Shown piece by piece: positions 14,699-23,210 of a stretch of 64,000 bases of DNA. Each line of letters opens with the position of its first letter. The first letter of the stretch is position 1. The notes beneath the pieces were generated by a model. That model did not search any database and was not told the DNA's origin. It saw only the letters and a program-made list of their open reading frames with translations. This DNA is from Amycolatopsis camponoti (GTDB lineage: Bacteria > Actinomycetota > Actinomycetes > Mycobacteriales > Pseudonocardiaceae), in the NCBI RefSeq assembly GCF_902497555.1, contig NZ_CABVGP010000002.1:74501-138500 (forward strand), read 5' to 3'. Both the position numbers and the translations under genes were made by a program.

Positions 14699-16525
14699 AT
14701 GGGTCTCGGACGCAGACTGGGCATCGGCGCGCTGGCACTGGGATTGCTGGTGGCGTCGGAAACCCCGGCCCTCGCCGGGAACGGCCCGGCGTACAAGGAT
14801 TCCTGGCGCCCGGTGAAGGTGCGGGTCGCCGACCTGCTGTCCCGGATGAGCCTCGACGACAAGCTCGGCCAGATGATGCAGGCCGAACGTCTCGGCGTGA
14901 AGTCGCCGGCCGACGTCACCACCGGCCGGCTCGGTTCACTGCTCTCCGGCGGCAGCTCGCAGCCGACGCCCAACACGCCCGTCACCTGGGCCGACATGTA
15001 CGACGGCTTCCAGAAGGCCGCCCTCGCCACGCCGCTCGGCATCCCGCTGATCTACGGCGTCGACGCGGTCCACGGCCACAACGGCCTCTACGGCGCCACC
15101 GTCTTCCCGCACAACATCGGCCTCGGCGCGACGCGGGATCCGAACCTCGTGCAACGCATCGGCCGCGCCACCGCGGAAGAGGTCTCCGGCACCGGCATCG
15201 ACTGGGACTTCGCGCCCTGCCTGTGCGTCGCCCGCAACGACCGCTGGGGCCGCACCTACGAGTCCTTCGGCGAGGTCCCGCAGCTGGCCACCGAGATGAC
15301 GTCGATCATCACCGGCCTGCAAGGGAAAGAGCTGAACCGGCCGGGTTCGGTCATGGCCACGGCCAAGCACTACGTCGGTGACGGCGGCACCACCGGCGGC
15401 GTCAACGAGGGCAACACCGAGATCAGCGAGCAGGAGCTGCGGCAGATCCACCTGCCGCCGTTCAAGGCCGCGATCCAGCGCGGGGTCGGCTCGGTGATGA
15501 TCTCCTACAGCAGCTGGAACAGCGTGAAGCTGCACGCCAACTCCTACCTGGTCAACGACGTCCTCAAGAAGGAGCTCGGCTTCAAGGGCATCGTCGTCTC
15601 GGACTACAACGGCGTCGACAAGATCGACGGCAAGACCGGGTTCACCCCCGAAGAGGTCGAGGCGTCGATCAACGCGGGCATCGACATGGTGATGGTGCCC
15701 TACGAGTGGCAGAAGTTCATCGACACGCTGCGCACGCTGGTGCAGGACGGCCGCGTGCCGATGTCCCGGATCGACGACGCGAACAAGCGCATCCTGACCA
15801 AGAAGTTCGAACTCGGTCTCTTCGAGCACCCGTTGACCGATCGCCGGTTCCTGACCACGATCGGCAGCGAGCAGCACCGCGACCTCGCCCGCCAGGCGGT
15901 CCGCGAATCCCAGGTGCTGCTGAAGAACGAGAACCACGTGCTGCCGCTTTCCAAGCGGGACAAGATCTTCGTGGCCGGCAAGAACGCGGACGACATCGGC
16001 AACCAGTCCGGCGGCTGGACGGTCGGCTGGCAGGGCACCAGCGGCCCGGTCATCCCCGGCACCACGATCCTGCAGGGCATCACGAGCAACTCGAAGAAGG
16101 TCACCTACGCCAAGGACGGCACCGGGATCGACAAGAGCTACGACGTCGCCGTCGCGGTCGTGGGGGAGACGCCGTACGCGGAGGGCAAGGGTGACCGTCC
16201 ACAAGGGATGGGACTCGACGCTGCCGACCTCGCCACGCTGCAGAAGCTGAAGGACTCCGGCGTGCCGACGGTGGTCGTCCTGGTATCCGGGCGTCCGCTC
16301 GACATCGCGGCGCAGCTGCCGGACTGGGCCGGGCTGGTCGAGTCGTGGCTGCCGGGAAGCGAAGGCCAGGGCGTCGCCGACGTCCTCTTCGGCGCCTACA
16401 ACCCGACCGGCAAGCTGCCCGTGACCTGGATGCGCAGCGCCGACCAGCAGCCGATCAACGCCGGCGACGGCAAGCCCGCGCTGTTCCCCTTCGGCTACGG
16501 CCTGCACTACCCGCGCCACTGGTGA
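14699..16525 (+). CDS. Secreted glycoside hydrolase family 3 beta-glucosidase
   Basis: A 608-residue exported enzyme. The signal peptide occupies about residues 1-26 (LGRRLGIGALALGLLV, then ETPALA). The GH3 barrel domain carries the nucleophile D302 in FKGIVVSDYNG, with the KHYVGDGG substrate-binding stretch at 223-230. The second GH3 domain has VGETPYAEGKGD; by analogy with barley exo-beta-glucanase (VGEHPYTETKGD) its first E is the acid/base. This suggests exo-1,3/1,4-beta-glucan or beta-glucoside cleavage. The ATG at 14699 has GAGGAGG six bases upstream and beats an earlier GTG at 14666. The ThuA and GH1 genes follow on the same strand. Confidence 0.93.
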   Translation: MGLGRRLGIGALALGLLVASETPALAGNGPAYKDSWRPVKVRVADLLSRMSLDDKLGQMMQAERLGVKSPADVTTGRLGSLLSGGSSQPTPNTPVTWADMYDGFQKAALATPLGIPLIYGVDAVHGHNGLYGATVFPHNIGLGATRDPNLVQRIGRATAEEVSGTGIDWDFAPCLCVARNDRWGRTYESFGEVPQLATEMTSIITGLQGKELNRPGSVMATAKHYVGDGGTTGGVNEGNTEISEQELRQIHLPPFKAAIQRGVGSVMISYSSWNSVKLHANSYLVNDVLKKELGFKGIVVSDYNGVDKIDGKTGFTPEEVEASINAGIDMVMVPYEWQKFIDTLRTLVQDGRVPMSRIDDANKRILTKKFELGLFEHPLTDRRFLTTIGSEQHRDLARQAVRESQVLLKNENHVLPLSKRDKIFVAGKNADDIGNQSGGWTVGWQGTSGPVIPGTTILQGITSNSKKVTYAKDGTGIDKSYDVAVAVVGETPYAEGKGDRPQGMGLDAADLATLQKLKDSGVPTVVVLVSGRPLDIAAQLPDWAGLVESWLPGSEGQGVADVLFGAYNPTGKLPVTWMRSADQQPINAGDGKPALFPFGYGLHYPRHW

Positions 16526-16557
16526 CCGTTTCCCCGCCCCCACCGGAAGGAACACGC

Positions 16558-17838
16558 ATGTCGTCAAGATCCCGCCGCCCCCTGATCCGGATATTGGCCT
16601 TCTTCGCCGCCTGCCTGGGCCTGAGCCTGGGCGCCCCGGCCGTGCAGGCCGCGACGCCGTTCAAGGTGCTCGCGTTCTACAGCGGCACCTACGACGCCGC
16701 GCACATCAGCTTCGAGAAGGAGGCCAACGTCTGGTTCCCGCAGCAGGCGGGCGCCAACGGCTTCACCTACACCTCGACGACCGACTGGAACCAGCTGACC
16801 ACCCTCACGCCCAGCCAGTACCAGGTCGTCATGTTCCTCGACGACCAGCCGCAGTCGCAGGCGCAGTTCCAGGGCTTCCAGCGGTACATGCAGGCGGGTG
16901 GCGCGTTCTACGGCTTCCACGTCACGGCCTACAACGACAGCTCGACGCCGTCGTACGCCAACTGGTTCCACAACGACTTCCTCGGCACCGGCCGCTTCAC
17001 GTCGAACACGTGGGGCCCGACGCCGGAGACGCTGAAGATCGAGAACCGCACGCACCCGTCGACGGTGAACCTGCCGGCGACGATCAAGTCCTCGACGTCC
17101 GAGTGGTACGCCTGGCAGAACGACCTGCGCCAGAACAGCAACATCACCATCCTGGCGGCGATGGACCAGTCCACGTTCCCGATCGGCACCGACCCGAGCC
17201 AGACCTGGAACAGCGGGTACTACCCGATTTCGTGGACCAACAAGAACTACAAGATGATCTACTCGAACTTCGGCCACAACGCGATGAACTACCAGACGAA
17301 CACCGCGCTGTCCTCCACGTTCGAGAGCGCCGACCAGAACCGCTTCCTGCTCGACGGCCTGAAGTGGCTCGGTGGCGGCGGCACGACCACCCCGCCGCCG
17401 GACGGCACGATCGACCCGTCGGCCTGGTACGCCGTGGCGAACAAGGCCTCCGGCAAGTGCGTCGACGCGCGGGCCGCGGGCAGCACCAACGGCACCGTGA
17501 TCCAGCAGTACACCTGCAACGCCACCACGGCCCAGCAGTACCAGTTCGCCCCGACCAGCGGCGGCTTCGACCGGATCAACAACCGCACGAACCCGGCCGA
17601 GGTCATCGACGTCACGAACGTGGCGACGACGGACAACGCCGGCCTGCAGCTGTGGTCCTACAGCGGCGGGAACAACCAGCAGTGGCAGCCCGTGTCGGAG
17701 GGCGGCGGGTACTACCACCTGATCGTCCGCCACACCGGCAAGTGCCTGACCGTGCCGGGTGCTTCCACCGCGGACAGTGTCCAGCTGGTCCAGTCGACCT
17801 GTGACGGCAGCGCCGCTCAATCGTTCAAGGTCGCCTAG
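16558..17838 (+). CDS. Secreted ThuA-like domain protein with C-terminal ricin-type CBM13
   Basis: A 426-residue exported protein. The signal peptide ends near residue 31 (APAVQA). The ThuA-like domain (about 33-280) begins PFKVLAFYSGTYDAAHISF and has GGAFYGFHVTAY. A proline linker (TTTPPPDGT) leads to a beta-trefoil ricin lectin domain (about 295-426), with repeats seen as GKCVDARAAGSTNGTVIQQY and GKCLTVPGAST and the QQW-type ending NNQQWQPV. ThuA domains resemble class I glutamine amidotransferases and are tied to sugar metabolism (trehalose utilisation), but the secreted forms have no proven activity. It lies between GH3 and GH1, 32 bases after GH3, so it probably acts on the same polymer. 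Confidence 0.88.
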   Translation: MSSRSRRPLIRILAFFAACLGLSLGAPAVQAATPFKVLAFYSGTYDAAHISFEKEANVWFPQQAGANGFTYTSTTDWNQLTTLTPSQYQVVMFLDDQPQSQAQFQGFQRYMQAGGAFYGFHVTAYNDSSTPSYANWFHNDFLGTGRFTSNTWGPTPETLKIENRTHPSTVNLPATIKSSTSEWYAWQNDLRQNSNITILAAMDQSTFPIGTDPSQTWNSGYYPISWTNKNYKMIYSNFGHNAMNYQTNTALSSTFESADQNRFLLDGLKWLGGGGTTTPPPDGTIDPSAWYAVANKASGKCVDARAAGSTNGTVIQQYTCNATTAQQYQFAPTSGGFDRINNRTNPAEVIDVTNVATTDNAGLQLWSYSGGNNQQWQPVSEGGGYYHLIVRHTGKCLTVPGASTADSVQLVQSTCDGSAAQSFKVA

Positions 17839-17869
17839 CGGGATGCGCCACGGCACCCCCTCGGCTAAT

Positions 17870-17884
17870 GTGAATGACCTTCAC
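17870..17884. promoter_or_regulatory. Candidate operator upstream of the GH1 gene
   Basis: GTGAATGACCTTCAC is an inverted repeat with 5-bp arms (GTGAA/TTCAC). It overlaps a TAATGT -10-like hexamer (17866-17871) and lies about 20 bases before the GH1 start. It suggests the GH1 gene has its own controlled promoter. Confidence 0.4.
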
Positions 17885-17903
17885 GTTGGCTGAGGAGGGT
17901 GCC

Positions 17904-19214
17904 GTGGTGCGCGGAAAACCAGTGATCCTCGTGGTCGTGGCCTTGCTGGCGGGAATGCTCGCCGGCGTGTCCCCGGCCGTGGCCACGACTCCGTTCTTCT
18001 GGGGCGTCGCCACCTCCGGCTACCAGGCGGAAGGCTCCGCGCCCGACAGCAACTGGCGCCGCTACGAGCAGGCGAAGACGTCGTCGATCAAGGAGCCCTA
18101 CCTCCAGTCCGTCGACTTCCGGCACCACTACGCCGAGGACATCGACCGCGCGAAGCAGCTCGGCGTGAACGTGTTCCGCTTCAGCGTCGAGTGGGCCCGG
18201 ATCGAGCCGCGCCCCGGCCAGGTCGACCAGGCCGAGCTGGCGTACTACGACGACGTCGTGCGGCACGTCGTCGACGCCGGGATGCGGCCGATGATCACCC
18301 TCGACCACTGGGTCTACCCGGGCTGGGTCGCCGACCAGGGCGGCTGGGACAGCGACCGCACCGTCGACGCCTGGCTCGCCAACGCCCGCCGCGTCGTGGA
18401 TCGCTATAAGGGCTTCGGCGCGATCTGGATCACGATCAACGAGCCGACCGTCTACCTGCAGAACGAGACGGCCAACGGCGGCCTCGCCGGGTGGAAGCTG
18501 CCGTGGGCGCAGGCGCGGCTGGTGAAGGTGCACCGGGCGGCCTACGACCTGATCCACTCCTTGGACCCCGGTGCGCTCGTGTCCAGCAACACCGCCTACA
18601 TCCCCGCCGCGCAAGGCATCCTGGACGCGTCGTTCCTCGACCAGGTGCGCGACAAGCTCGACTTCGCCGGCCTCGACTACTACTACGGCGCGAGCCTCGA
18701 CAACCTCAGTGCCATCCACGCGGCGAGCGGCGAGTTCTGGAAGGTGACGCCGCAGCCGGACGGCATCTACTACGCATTGCGTTACTACGCGCGGAAGTTC
18801 CCCGGCTTGCCGCTGTACGTCGTCGAGAACGGGATGCCGACCGACAACGGCAACGCGCGTCCCGACGGCTACACGCGTTCGGATCACCTGCGCGACCACA
18901 TCTACTGGGTGCAGCGCGCGAAGGCCGACGGCATGAACGTCATCGGCTACAACTACTGGAGCCTCACCGACAACTACGAGTGGGGCAGCTACCAGCCGCG
19001 GTTCGGACTGTACACAGTGGACGCCCGGTCGGACGCCACGCTGACGCGCCGGCCGACCGACGCCGTCGCGGCGTACCGGCAGCTGATCGCGGGCCACGGC
19101 GTCCCGGCGGGCTACACGCCGGTGCGGCCGCCGGGCTTCTGCTCGGTCGTCGACGGCCTCGGCAGCTGCCTCGACCCGGCCCGCTACCCGGGTCCGGTCG
19201 CTCCGCTGGGCTGA
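17904..19214 (+). CDS. Secreted glycoside hydrolase family 1 protein
   Basis: A 436-residue GH1 enzyme (beta-glucosidase/beta-galactosidase fold). The acid/base glutamate lies in WITINEPTVYL and the nucleophile in LYVVENGMPTD; VFRFSVEWARIEP and the C-terminal NYWSLTDNYEWGSY are also classic. A signal peptide is present (VILVVVALLAGMLAGVSPAVA), which is unusual because most bacterial GH1 enzymes are cytoplasmic. The GTG at 17904 or 17907 follows GAGGAGG; an upstream ATG at 17874 lacks one. The end carries a pair of cysteines (FCSVVDGLGSCLD), likely a disulfide outside the cell. Substrate unknown. Confidence 0.9.
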   Translation: MVRGKPVILVVVALLAGMLAGVSPAVATTPFFWGVATSGYQAEGSAPDSNWRRYEQAKTSSIKEPYLQSVDFRHHYAEDIDRAKQLGVNVFRFSVEWARIEPRPGQVDQAELAYYDDVVRHVVDAGMRPMITLDHWVYPGWVADQGGWDSDRTVDAWLANARRVVDRYKGFGAIWITINEPTVYLQNETANGGLAGWKLPWAQARLVKVHRAAYDLIHSLDPGALVSSNTAYIPAAQGILDASFLDQVRDKLDFAGLDYYYGASLDNLSAIHAASGEFWKVTPQPDGIYYALRYYARKFPGLPLYVVENGMPTDNGNARPDGYTRSDHLRDHIYWVQRAKADGMNVIGYNYWSLTDNYEWGSYQPRFGLYTVDARSDATLTRRPTDAVAAYRQLIAGHGVPAGYTPVRPPGFCSVVDGLGSCLDPARYPGPVAPLG

Positions 19215-19257
19215 TTTTGTGCCGCTGACCTGCGGGTTCGCGGTCCGCTCTTGATAA

Positions 19258-19275
19258 ATACATGCCGGTCTGTAT
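19258..19275. promoter_or_regulatory. TetR-type operator candidate before the beta-oxidation operon
   Basis: ATACATGCCGGTCTGTAT is a near-palindrome: ATACA/TGTAT arms and a central CCGG, mismatched only at the pairs between them. It overlaps a GATAAA -10-like sequence at 19253 and lies 11 bases before the thiolase start. Sites of this form are typical of TetR regulators of fatty-acid degradation. No such regulator is adjacent. Confidence 0.55.
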
Positions 19276-19285
19276 GTTTGTTGCC

Positions 19286-20471
19286 ATGACGAACAGGGTG
19301 TACGTCGTCGGCGTCGGGATGACGAAGTTCGAGAAGCCCGGGCGGCGCGAAGGCTGGGACTACCCGCAGATGGCGCGCGAGTCCGGGACCAAGGCACTGG
19401 AGGACGCCGGGCTCGGCTACGACGCCGTGCAGCAGGCCTACGCCGGGTACGTCTACGGCGAGTCGACGTCCGGGCAGCGCGCCGTCTACGAGCTGGGGAT
19501 GACCGGGATCCCGGTGGTCAACGTCAACAACAACTGCTCCACCGGCTCGACCGCGCTGTACCTGGCCGCGGAGGCGGTCCGCGGCGGCCGCGCGGACTGC
19601 GTGCTGGCGCTGGGGTTCGAGAAGATGAAGCCCGGCTCGCTCGGCTCGACGTTCGACGACCGCGAACAGCCCATGGGCAACCACATGCAGGCGCTCGCCG
19701 AGATCTCGGAGGTGCTGTTCCCGCCCGCGCCGTGGATGTTCGGCGCCGCCGGCCGCGAGCACATGAAGCAGTACGGGACGACCGCCGAGCACTTCGCGAA
19801 GATCGGCGAGAAGAACCACCGGCACTCGGTGAACAACCCGTACGCGCAGTTCCAGGACGTCTACTCCCTCGACGACATCCTGGCGTCGCGGATGATCTAC
19901 GACCCGCTGACCAAGCTGCAGTGCTCGCCGACGTCGGACGGCTCGGGTGCGGCGATCCTCGCGAGCGAGGCCTTCGTGGAGACGAACGGCCTGGCCGAGC
20001 GGGCCGTCGAGATCGTCGGCCAGGCCATGACCACCGACTTCCGCAGCACCTTCGACGGCAGCGCCAAGAACATCGTCGGCTACGACATGACGCGGCAGGC
20101 GGCGTTGCAGGTGTACGAGCCAGGCGGGGCTCGGGCCCGCCGACTTCCAGGTCGTCGAGCTGCACGACTGCTTCTCCGCCAACGAACTCCTGACGTACGA
20201 AGCGCTCGGGCTCTGCGAAGAAGGCGAAGGCGGAACCCTGGTCGATGCCGGGGACACCACCTACGGCGGCCGGTGGGTCGTGAACCCGTCCGGCGGGCTC
20301 ATCTCGAAGGGGCACCCGCTCGGCGCGACCGGGCTCGCCCAGTGCGCCGAACTCACCTGGCAGCTGCGCGGTGACGCGGACGCGCGCCAGGTGCCGGGAG
20401 TCCAAGCCGCGTTGCAGCACAACATCGGACTCGGTGGCGCCGCCGTCGTCACCGCCTACCAGCGAGCTTAG
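19286..20471 (+). pseudogene. SCP-x/lipid-transfer-type thiolase interrupted by a +1 frameshift
   Basis: The reading frame from ATG 19286 runs through the thiolase N-terminal half, with the nucleophile C84 in [12 protein letters not shown], as far as QAALQVYE. An extra C at 20120/20121 then shifts the frame. Removing it restores [20 protein letters not shown] with the active-site His, then [14 protein letters not shown] and the stop at 20471, for about 394 residues in all. The match to sterol-carrier-protein-x thiolases is strong along both parts. These enzymes cleave 3-ketoacyl-CoA in the last beta-oxidation step. As written, the product would lose both histidine motifs. It may be a recent mutation or a sequencing error; the intact operon behind it makes an error plausible. 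Confidence 0.85.
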
Positions 20472-20479
20472 GAGAAACC

Positions 20480-20911
20480 GTGGGCCGGATCAGCGCGTCC
20501 GTCGACCTGCCCGCCGCACCCGGCAAGGTGTGGGCGGAGTTTTCGAACCCCCATAACTTCGAGAAGTGGCTGACCATCCACACCAAGTGGAAGGGTGACG
20601 TCCCCGACGAGTTCTCACAGGGCTCGCAGGTGTCCGAAGTGGTCACCATGCTGGGCATGGCGAACACGATCACCTGGACCGTCGACTCCTACGAAGCGCC
20701 TTCGCAGCTGGTCATCTCGGGTACCGGGATGGCCGGGGTGAAGATCAAGTTCTCGCTGTCGGTGGCGGCGGCCGGTGCGGGGTCGGCCGCCACCATCGAC
20801 GCCGAGTTCACCGGCCAGATGATCGTCGGCGCGCTGGGCAAGGCCGTCGAGAAGGACGGCAAGAAGAACCTCGACGAGTCGCTCGAAAAGCTCAAGGCAC
20901 TGGTCGCATGA
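20480..20911 (+). CDS. SRPBCC (START-like) family protein
   Basis: A 143-residue lipid/polyketide-binding fold protein. It starts GRISASVDLPAAPGKVWAEF, the usual first strand and helix, continues with FEKWLTIHTKWKGDVP, and ends in the long C-terminal helix DGKKNLDESLEKLKALVA. Members bind hydrophobic ligands in a central cavity. Its place between the thiolase (8 bases) and the MaoC hydratase (ATGA overlap) suggests it binds an acyl or steroid-like substrate of the pathway. Catalytic activity is unproven. Confidence 0.85.
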   Translation: MGRISASVDLPAAPGKVWAEFSNPHNFEKWLTIHTKWKGDVPDEFSQGSQVSEVVTMLGMANTITWTVDSYEAPSQLVISGTGMAGVKIKFSLSVAAAGAGSAATIDAEFTGQMIVGALGKAVEKDGKKNLDESLEKLKALVA

Positions 20912-21738
20912 AGTTCGGTCCCGCCGGCCTGGACAAGTGGACCGAGCCGGTGTCGTTCGACGTCACGCGCGAGCGGCTCGCCGAGTACGCGGCGGCGACC
21001 AATGACCCGATCCCGGCCCACCGCGCCGGCGACGTCGCGAGCCCGGTGTTCGCGATCGTGCCGGTGTTCCAGTCGCTGCTCGAGCCGGCCCTGGAGGTGG
21101 TGCCGACGTCGCTGTTCGGCCGGGTTCTCCACGGTGAGCAGGACTTCCGGTTCCACCGCCCGATCCGGCCTGGTGATTCTTTGGTGTCGCGGGCCAAGAT
21201 GACCGGCTTCGAAGGACTGCCGAAGGGCACCCGGGCGACGGTCTACCTCGAGTGCCGCACTGCTTCCGGGGACCTGGTGAACGAGCAGTACGTGACGTTC
21301 TTCGTGCGTGGCTTCGACACCGGCTCGAAGGAGGGTTCGCTGGGCCCTTCGCACCGGTTCGACGAGTCTTTGCGTGCTCGGGCTCCGGTGGCGAAGGTGA
21401 GCCAGCACATCGACGACGACCAGACGTTCCGCTACGGCCCGGCCGCCGGCGACCCGATGCCGATCCACCTCGACGAGGAGGTGGCCCGGGCGGCGGGGTT
21501 GCCGGGGATCATCGCGCACGGGCTCTGCACGATGGCGTTCACGTCGTGGGCCGTGCTGACCGAGGTCGCCGGGTCCTCTGTGGACAGACTGCGCCGGCTG
21601 GCCGTGCGGTTCGCGTCGCCGGTGCTGCCCGGGCAGGACCTGTCGACGTCGATCTGGGCGGCCGGACCTTCCTCGTACGCCTTCGAAACCACGGTAGGAG
21701 ACACACTCGTGCTCAAAGACGGACTCGCGGAGCTGTGA
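20908..21738 (+). CDS. MaoC-like double hot-dog enoyl-CoA hydratase
   Basis: A 276-residue protein with two hot-dog halves. The first starts with a MaoC_N-type region (YAAATNDPIPAHRAGDVASP). The second carries the hydratase 2 motif YGPAAGDPMPIHLDEEVARA then GIIAHGLCTMAF, with the catalytic D/H pair (D in AAGDPMPIH and the following H). It would hydrate trans-2-enoyl-CoA to (R)-3-hydroxyacyl-CoA. It overlaps the SRPBCC gene by ATGA and the SDR gene by one base, giving a set that could run hydration, oxidation and thiolysis. Confidence 0.9.
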   Translation: MKFGPAGLDKWTEPVSFDVTRERLAEYAAATNDPIPAHRAGDVASPVFAIVPVFQSLLEPALEVVPTSLFGRVLHGEQDFRFHRPIRPGDSLVSRAKMTGFEGLPKGTRATVYLECRTASGDLVNEQYVTFFVRGFDTGSKEGSLGPSHRFDESLRARAPVAKVSQHIDDDQTFRYGPAAGDPMPIHLDEEVARAAGLPGIIAHGLCTMAFTSWAVLTEVAGSSVDRLRRLAVRFASPVLPGQDLSTSIWAAGPSSYAFETTVGDTLVLKDGLAEL

Positions 21739-22574
21739 TGGGTGCACTCGACGGGCGCGTCGCGCTGGTCACCGGCGCGGGCCGGGGAATCGGGCGGGAA
21801 CACGCGCTGCTGTTCGCTCGCGAGGGGGCTTCGGTCGTCGTCAACGACGTCGAGCCGGACCCCGCGGTGGTCTCGGAGATCCGCGCGTTCGGTGGTTCGG
21901 CCGTGGCGAACACGTCGGACGTGGCGTCTTGGGCGGGAGCGGCGGAGCTGGTGGACCAGGCGGTCTCCGAGTTCGGCGGGCTGGACGTGGTGGTGAACAA
22001 CGCGGGCATCCTGCGCGACGCGTTCGTCGCGAGCATGACGGAAGAGCAGTGGGACGAGGTGATCGCGGTCCACCTCAAGGGCCACGCGGCGGTCCTGCAC
22101 CACGCAGCGGCGTACTGGAAGTCGGCGTCGAAGGCGGGTTCCCAGCCGTCGGCCTCGGTGATCAACACGGCCTCGGCGTCCGGCGTGACGTTGCCGAACG
22201 CGGGGCAGGCGAACTACGGCGCGGCGAAGGCGGGCATCGCGGCAATGACGCTGGTGGCGGCGGCCGAGCTGGAGCGTTACGGGGTGCGCGTCAACGCGAT
22301 CGCCCCCATCGCCCGCACGCGCCTGACGTTGGCGACCCCGGGCATGGGGGCGATTTTCGCCTTGCCTGTAGAGGAAGGCGAGTTCGACGCGTTCTCCCCG
22401 GCGAACATCTCCCCGCTGGTGGCTTACCTGGCCTCGGAGAAGTGCACGCTGACGGGCAAGGTGTTCGCGGTCCAGGGCGGCGCGATCTCGGAACTGGCCG
22501 GCTGGCACGACGTGAAGCTGATCGAGACCGAAGGCCCGTGGGAGATCGACGACATCGCGGTGAGGCTGCCGTAG
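21738..22574 (+). CDS. Short-chain dehydrogenase, 3-hydroxyacyl-CoA dehydrogenase type
   Basis: A 278-residue SDR of the MFE-2/17-beta-HSD4 class. It has the cofactor motif VTGAGRGIGREHALLFA (residues 11-27), the VNDVE strand end, NNAGILRD, and the catalytic Ser...Tyr-x-x-x-Lys (NTASASG and QANYGAAKAG). It would oxidise the (R)-3-hydroxyacyl-CoA from the MaoC hydratase with NAD. The ATG at 21738 overlaps the hydratase stop (TGATG). It is the last gene of the operon, and the next gene starts 66 bases on with its own ribosome site. Confidence 0.92.
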   Translation: MGALDGRVALVTGAGRGIGREHALLFAREGASVVVNDVEPDPAVVSEIRAFGGSAVANTSDVASWAGAAELVDQAVSEFGGLDVVVNNAGILRDAFVASMTEEQWDEVIAVHLKGHAAVLHHAAAYWKSASKAGSQPSASVINTASASGVTLPNAGQANYGAAKAGIAAMTLVAAAELERYGVRVNAIAPIARTRLTLATPGMGAIFALPVEEGEFDAFSPANISPLVAYLASEKCTLTGKVFAVQGGAISELAGWHDVKLIETEGPWEIDDIAVRLP

Positions 22575-22640
22575 TGCCGGCGTTGAGCCGTCCGGCGTAA
22601 TCGTTCGGCAGCGCACTCCGGAGGGAACGAAACTAGGGGG

Positions 22641-23174
22641 ATGGGGACGCAGGGGGGATCGCGGCGCGCCTGGACGCTGGGACTGCTGACCGGGGCGTTG
22701 TTCGCCGCCGGTCTGGTGGTACTCGAGGCGACCGTGGTGTGGCCGGACGGTCCGTGGTGGGTCGTGGCGCTGACCGGCCTCGGCGCGGGCGGGTTTTTCG
22801 GCGCGGTCATGGGTCCCGTGCTGGCGAGCGCGGAACGGGCGATGTGGCAGGCCTGCGGGGAAGACCTGACTTGGCCGGAGTTCAGGGCCGCCGCCAAGGC
22901 GAGCCGCTCGGGCCGGGTGCCGGCGGATCCGCGGCTGCACGCGGCCGCGACGCGCCTCACGGTCCACCAGCTGGTCCAGCACCGGCGCCGCCGCCGGAGC
23001 ACGATCATCAGCTGTTCGCTGATCGCGGGGTTCACCCTGATCAACGCGGTGGTCGGCAACCTGCTCGCCCTGTTCGCCGCGGGCGCCATCGTCGTCGTGG
23101 TGGCCGCGTTCCTGTACGAGCGCGTCCGGCTGCGGAAGGCCTTGCTGCGCCTGCGCCTGCGCGCGGAGCGGTGA
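22641..23174 (+). CDS. Hypothetical membrane protein
   Basis: A 177-residue protein with two hydrophobic hairpins. The first is at about residues 11-30 and 38-58, the second at about 115-133 and 137-155. A soluble loop between them is rich in Ala, Arg and Trp (WQACGEDLTWPEFRAAAKASR). The C-terminus is strongly basic (LRKALLRLRLRAER). I do not recognise the family. The ATG at 22641 has CGGAGGG further upstream. A perfect hairpin follows the stop. Confidence 0.75.
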   Translation: MGTQGGSRRAWTLGLLTGALFAAGLVVLEATVVWPDGPWWVVALTGLGAGGFFGAVMGPVLASAERAMWQACGEDLTWPEFRAAAKASRSGRVPADPRLHAAATRLTVHQLVQHRRRRRSTIISCSLIAGFTLINAVVGNLLALFAAGAIVVVVAAFLYERVRLRKALLRLRLRAER

Positions 23175-23176
23175 AG

Positions 23177-23202
23177 GCGGAGTCGTCCGGGGACGACTCC
23201 GC
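23177..23202. terminator. Hairpin between convergent genes
   Basis: GCGGAGTCGTCC (23177-23188) and GGACGACTCCGC (23191-23202) form a perfect 12-bp inverted repeat three bases after the membrane-protein stop and nine bases before the topoisomerase stop. No T-run follows. It is a likely bidirectional terminator of the high-GC type. Confidence 0.7.
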
Positions 23203-23210
23203 GGCCGGCG

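Noticed and set aside
20108..20130. Programmed +1 frameshift in the thiolase
   Set aside because: No slippery codon followed by a rare codon or stop is seen, and thiolases are not known to use frameshifting.
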